Shown one piece after another: positions 59,214-64,000 of a stretch of DNA of 64,000 nt. The notes under the pieces are model-generated. The model ran no database searches. It saw nothing but the letters and a program-made list of their open reading frames with translations, and was not told the DNA's origin. The first letter of the stretch is position 1. Each line of letters starts with the position of its first letter. The position numbers were made by a program, and so were the translations under genes. Source of the DNA: Artocarpus heterophyllus (Eukaryota; Streptophyta; Magnoliopsida; Rosales; Moraceae); assembly GCA_025403435.1 (NCBI GenBank), contig CM046345.1, positions 7,754,235 to 7,818,234 of the forward strand, written 5' to 3'.

Positions 59214-59587
59214 CTCTAATATGATCTTCTTGTGATCTACTAGTAAAGTAATATAAAATCAATAGGGTCGTTATTCATTACCCACCCCTGAATTTCCCTT
59301 TTTCAAGAGCAACAAAGGGCCATATATACAACTTTGTTGGAACATCCAAGCAAAAAAGACTATTATAAACCTCTTCTTACAGAAAATTTTCTTGTGATCT
59401 ATATATACCCTCTAATATGATCTTCTTGTGATCTACTAGTAAAGTAATATAAAATCAATAGGGTCGTTATTCATTACACACCCCTGAATTTCCCTTTTTC
59501 AAGAGCAACAAAGGGCCATATATACAACTTTGTTGGAACATCCAAGCAAAAAAGACTATTATAAACCTCTTCTTACAGAAAATTTTA
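59214..59587. repeat. 196-bp near-perfect tandem duplication
   Basis: Unit 59214-59409 (ctctaatatgatcttcttgt start) is repeated at 59410-59587, where the copy stops after gaaaatttt. I see one substitution (acccacccc versus acacacccc near 59279 and 59475). It lies 0.5 kb past the 3' end of the ApaG gene. Confidence 0.92.
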
Positions 59588-60084
59588 GAAGAAATTGGCG
59601 GTTGAAAAACACCAACAAATTCAGCAAGTTCTTGTCCCCGATTTCATCCATTAATTGATGAAGGTTTAGCATCCTTATAACTTCACATCGTTTTGAGTGA
59701 AGATGCTAAAAGCTTATTGTGTGATTAGGAATATTCCACAAGTTTTGGAAAATAAAATTTGGTAAAGAAGTCCAAGAAACTATGCATTTGTTCTCCTTTC
59801 AAATTGATTTTTCCAGGCTACTTATGTTTATACTACATCAGTCATAAAATGGGACTTCATTCAGAGAAACTTCCATAAAAGCTATACATTTGGTCTCTTT
59901 ACAAATTGATTTTTCTTCTGACACATATAACTTCAACCATCTTCCATTTTGACCAACAAGAAAAATCAAAAAGAGATAACTTACTCCGAGTAAAAGAAGC
60001 GATTTTTACACACATTTCAGGATATGATCAACGACTTGCTTCTAAACTTTTTATTGTCTCCTAGGTGATGCAGCAGTTCAGTTC

Positions 60085-62669
60085 TCAAAAGGTATCACTA
60101 TCATCCCCAAGAATAGAGAGGGCAAATGGGGCAATAGCGACATTGAAAGTTTGCGAGCCTACCCTATTGATGTGTTTCATCTCAAAATCACCTTCCTGCA
60201 ATAAAAGAAGCCACTAAAGAAAATCAAATCCTTGGAAACATCAAGCTATCTAGGGACCTGTTATCGTTAACCAGGAATAACCTTCCCACAACAACAAATA
60301 TATCCAAGTGGCTTTGCAAACATTATAATTATTATCTATATGTCGTCTGAGGCAATCTAAGCAATTGAACTATAGAGAATGCAACATCATTTCATGTTTA
60401 TTGTTTAGCAGCCCTTCATAAATGTTAAAAATATGGAGGACAGTTCTAATGTCCCTCTCCCTAATTTATTAATGTATAAGTTGAATGATCCAGTCTTACC
60501 ATTCTGCCGTTGGGAGTGCTTAATGGGCATGCGGAGGAATATTCAAAACTAGCCCGAGGAAGTATTACTGGCTGTTCACCAATAACACCAATCCCCCTGC
60601 AATAAGATAAAATAACAAAATAATTGAAACAAAATTGAAAGATACATATATGTATAACAGATAGAATAGAAAAGAACTAACTAACCAGACATTCTCAGTT
60701 TTCCCATTGGCATCAGTTACAATCCAGTGCCTTCTAAGAAGTTGAACGGAGCACTCTGAATTATTGGTGATTCGAATTCTGTAAGCAAAGAAATAGTGCC
60801 CCTTTGACGGCTGACTCCGGCTCTCAATATACACACTCCTCACTTGAACCCTGATGCCCTGAAAAGTTATCGGTTTTATTTAGTATTAGATACTAACTAC
60901 TTAGTCTGTGCTCTTCTATTTGTACCTTAACCTAATGATAGGATTCCTTTATTATCTGAAAAGAACGTAAATCTTATGTCTTGCCCCACCATCCAATGGC
61001 CTAAAAGAAGAAATTTTAGTTTTTTTTAATCAAAAAAATAAAATTCATCAAAAATCAAGATCAATTGCTGTAGAAAATTTTATTATAAACGAAAAATTTC
61101 CAGAAGTTAGGAAGTTAAAATATTGTGAAGACAAAGTTGGACTAATTCTAAGTTAAAATAGAAGCTACAGGAATCAAATATAAGATGCAATATAAATGGC
61201 GATGAAATGATATACGGAGCAGGAATTGGTAGGAAACACAAATCTGATACCAAGGTTGTTGCATCACTTGCACATTTCAAGAGAGAGTGGGGCGCAATGT
61301 CCTGTAGCTCGTCACGATATTTAGCCGCTTCCTGAGCAAAATTTTGAAAAAAATCAATGTTTGTATATGACCGAATGTGAGTTATATGTCAGAACTCAAC
61401 GCAGTGATCCAAACGAACAAGAGTGACCTTAATCAATGATGGATGATAGTCTACATTCAGGGGAGGACAAAGGTCTGTAGTAAATCAGTCAAGCAAGAAG
61501 CAAAACGAAATAAATTTAATTTCCGCAAAGCTGCAGCCTCATCTCACAACTGCTTTAATCTACTCACCTATTATAAATATAACTCAAACAGTACAAGCCA
61601 TGCTTATCAGTTGGTACAATCACCCACCATAATCTTTCGTCTTTTCGCAACCTCATAATCCACTCCCACTCATATCACGTGCTCACGGACTTAAATACAC
61701 AACATAAACAAGCATGGTCAGCAACATAGCCTTTTACATCCTCTTTAGCTTCTCGATTGCCCAATCTCAGACGGAACAGCACATTTTCCATCCAAACTTT
61801 GGGCCTTAAAACATTTGCATTCAAACTCAAATCTCTGTTGCTCAAAATTTTCGTCCATAAGAAAACGTACGACCAAAGTAGCTGCATTATTTTCCCTTTC
61901 TCCCACCAGTATCAATGATAAAAAAGTAATGTCGTAGTAAATGGTGAACCAACAAGGTGTTTGATATAAAATTTGCAACGCAGAAAAATTTGCACTGGTT
62001 CTCAATGACTTGCAGAAACAATCCAGTAACGACAATTTTGATCCAAACACACATTCGTGACTGCTTAAAACTTCATTTTTCCAGTAAAAGAACAATCTTT
62101 CCAAATCGAAAAAATCTTAAGAGAAAGTTGCGATTGATTTACCTCGAACCTCTCTTCAGCAACTGCCTCCTTCATCAGCCTACGCAGCCGCAAAACCGGC
62201 TCTCCATCTTCGAACAACCTCAACGAGTCGCGAATCCTCGCAGCCTCTTCATAGTCCTACGCACAATTCAATTCAAGAAATCCTAAACTAATAAGCCTCT
62301 GATTGTTTACCGAGAATCCGAAGGAAAACATGCATATACACAATGCCAAATCCGAAATCTCTCCAAGAATTGAAAAAAAACACCGACCCCAGATTTCGCA
62401 GCAACTTCCATTTTCTGCTTCAGCAGAGCGTACGTTTGGCTCCGAGACAAAAAGGAGCTCGGCGTCGTGCTCGGACTCGAACTCGAACTCCGACTCGTAC
62501 CTCCGCCCTCGCCATTTCTCTGCGGAGCACAGGCTAGAACTCTACAAGCGTTGCCGTTAAATTCCACCGAACTCGAACCGCCATAGCCACCTCTCCGCCG
62601 CGAACGCCTCGCCGCCGCCGCCGCCGAGCCGGTGAAATCTGTGAAAACTCTGAGGCTCAAAGACTGCAT
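60085..62669 (-). CDS. UVR-motif and ApaG-domain protein, probably plastid-targeted
   Basis: Exons 62669-62388, 62256-62143, 61331-61251, 60858-60686, 60596-60500 and 60195-60085 sum to 858 nt (285 aa), all in frame. Residues 1 to about 75 are rich in Ser, Arg and Ala ([20 protein letters not shown]), as in transit peptides. Two UVR-like helical repeats follow: [20 protein letters not shown] and [20 protein letters not shown], each with the (E/D)xAAxxRD signature shared with UvrB/UvrC and Clp regulators. Then comes an ApaG (DUF525) beta-sandwich: [59 protein letters not shown]. It lacks the F-box of SKIP16, another ApaG protein. ApaG domains are thought to bind nucleotides or partners. The specific role is unknown; targeting is inferred. 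Confidence 0.92.
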
Positions 62670-64000
62670 TTTTTTAATTCCGTAAGAAATTTCCCCTCGG
62701 TTTCTCTTTCTCCCAAAAGATTTTCTCGGGAAAATTTTGTCACGACGATTGGGGAGCAAGCGAGATAAGAGCCAAATATCTCGCACGTGTTTTTAGTCTT
62801 GCTAAATATACACTCAATTTTTGTTTGGAAGTTGAAGTTACTGAATTAGCCCTGAAATGGCGGAAGCTGTAAAACCATTGGAGGGCCTTTTTGGTATTTA
62901 AAATGGAATCTTGGAGTTGGCTTCTATTTCCCAGATGATATTCTCTGTCCGAGCCTTATCCATCTCCCAAAAGGGTGGGGTGTGGGCGTTTTCGCGGGTT
63001 ATAGGCAAGGGAAAATGGAATATAAAAAAACACATGTCGCTCTGTAGATTTAAATTTGGTTGTAAATTTATTTTTCTTCTAAATATAAAATAAATGGGAA
63101 ATTTATTTTTCTTTTAAAAAAACTATAAATAAGAAATGCTAAAGTAAGAACCTCTAAAAATGGTCTTACCATAATACCTTTTTTAAACCATTGAATTTAA
63201 TTCAACGGCCTAAAAACTTCAAGTCCACTAAATTACAATGGGCTATCCATTACACAATTAAAATTAAAATTAAAAAATCTAATAATAATAATAATAATAA
63301 TAAGAAAACATAAAAAAACTTCGACAGCCCTTAAAAAAAAAACTCCAGCAACCCTTGGGGCATCAACGAACGCCCTCAGTGGTCCACGGTGGTTGAGGCC
63401 TCGAGACCTTTGCGACCCAGGCAGCGAAGCTACGGAGCTTTGTGACCCAACGACAGAGTGATGCGCTTGACGAAATCGCAACCATTGTCGCGATGGCCCC
63501 AAATCGTCGTTTAGGTTGCTGAGGACTGGCTTCTCTGTCGCAATGACGCCTTAGGCCGAGTTCTCCATCGCGATGGCGCCTGATTTTCGCAAACACAGCT
63601 GCGATTTTTCACGAACTTTGTCGAGACCAAATTGGCTAGTGGCGACTTGGGTAGACGGAGGGGGTTAAGGTGTTGTAACCCACACTCACGCCAGATCGAA
63701 TCAACGAGCCCTAACCTCACGCTTAGGAATTAATGAGCCCCACCGCCCAGATCGTGAAGACATGTGGTGAGAACCAACCACCTCGCGTGCCGCCAGCGAC
63801 ACCCTCCCCATGGCAAGACCAATTTTTTTTGGTCTTTTATTTTTTTTTCCAAGAATTGTTTTTGATTTTTGAAAATTTTAGTTTTTAAAAATCTGATACA
63901 TTTGTGCTCATTTTTCTATTGGTGAGCTTCTTTAATTTTAACCGTCGGATAAATATTTTGTCAAAAAAGAAGTATTATGATAAGACCCTTTTACACAAAA
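62670..64000. other. Promoter of the ApaG gene and further spacer
   Basis: 62670-62850 is the upstream region of the ApaG gene. 63100-63310 is AT-rich, with an AAT microsatellite at 63282-63303. 63340-63800 is markedly less AT-rich, with overlapping minus-strand frames (63233-63502, 63363-63596, 63511-63720) in different phases but no family match; it may be a transposon fragment. The window ends without a gene. Confidence 0.45.

Noticed and set aside
59214..59587. Possible CRISPR-like or tandem regulatory array
   Set aside because: Only two long units with no spacers; plain tandem duplication in plant DNA.
63233..63720. Three overlapping minus-strand frames in less AT-rich DNA
   Set aside because: Considered as an exon at the window edge, but the phases differ, there are no convincing splice sites and no family match.

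Overview
This is AT-rich nuclear DNA from a flowering plant, most likely a eudicot. The evidence is genes with many short exons split by AT-rich GT-AG introns, plant-specific protein families (a GUB_WAK wall-associated protein, a chloroplast-type tryptophan enzyme), plant retrotransposons primed by initiator Met-tRNA, and many MITEs. I cannot name the species. There is no operon logic, no CRISPR array, and I saw no rRNA or tRNA gene. Nearly all short open frames in the window are chance frames in non-coding DNA.

Seven protein-coding genes can be assembled exon by exon. (1) 9376-13356, +: anthranilate phosphoribosyltransferase, 10 exons, 404 aa, intact, with one probable GC-AG intron. (2) 14633-15737, -: secreted GUB_WAK_bind protein. 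(3) 17472-19324, +: Tim17/Tim22/Tim23-family membrane protein, 5 exons, 205 aa. (4) 21250-25707, -: U3 snoRNP protein MPP10, 12 exons plus an apparently duplicated last exon; its frame is broken by single-base shifts and a stop. (5) 31464-35798, +: PX-domain protein with a C-terminal Rubicon-like (DUF4206) zinc module, also broken by six small shifts. (6) 47223-50285, -: multi-pass membrane protein, 8 exons, 358 aa, intact. (7) 60085-62669, -: UVR-motif plus ApaG-domain protein, 6 exons, 285 aa, probably plastid-targeted, intact. The genes are functionally unrelated housekeeping or plant-specific genes and do not form a pathway.

The rest is mostly mobile DNA and its remains. 547-868 is a complete TRIM retrotransposon (104-bp LTRs, tRNA-iMet primer site, polypurine tract). 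5545-7485 and 39376-41370 are two solo LTRs of one family. 37411-44984 is a decayed Ty1/Copia element with both LTR remnants; it is interrupted by the second solo LTR and by a roughly 535-bp MITE. A roughly 424-bp PIF/Harbinger-like MITE lies in introns of both the AnPRT and MPP10 genes. A roughly 175-bp MITE family has at least eight copies. 19797-20527 is a foldback element. There are several recent tandem duplications (58, 94, 196 and about 206-224 bp units).

I found no convincing new biological system. The observations most worth checking are the duplicated MPP10 terminal exon, the clustered single-base frame breaks in just two of seven genes, and the GC-AG intron in AnPRT.
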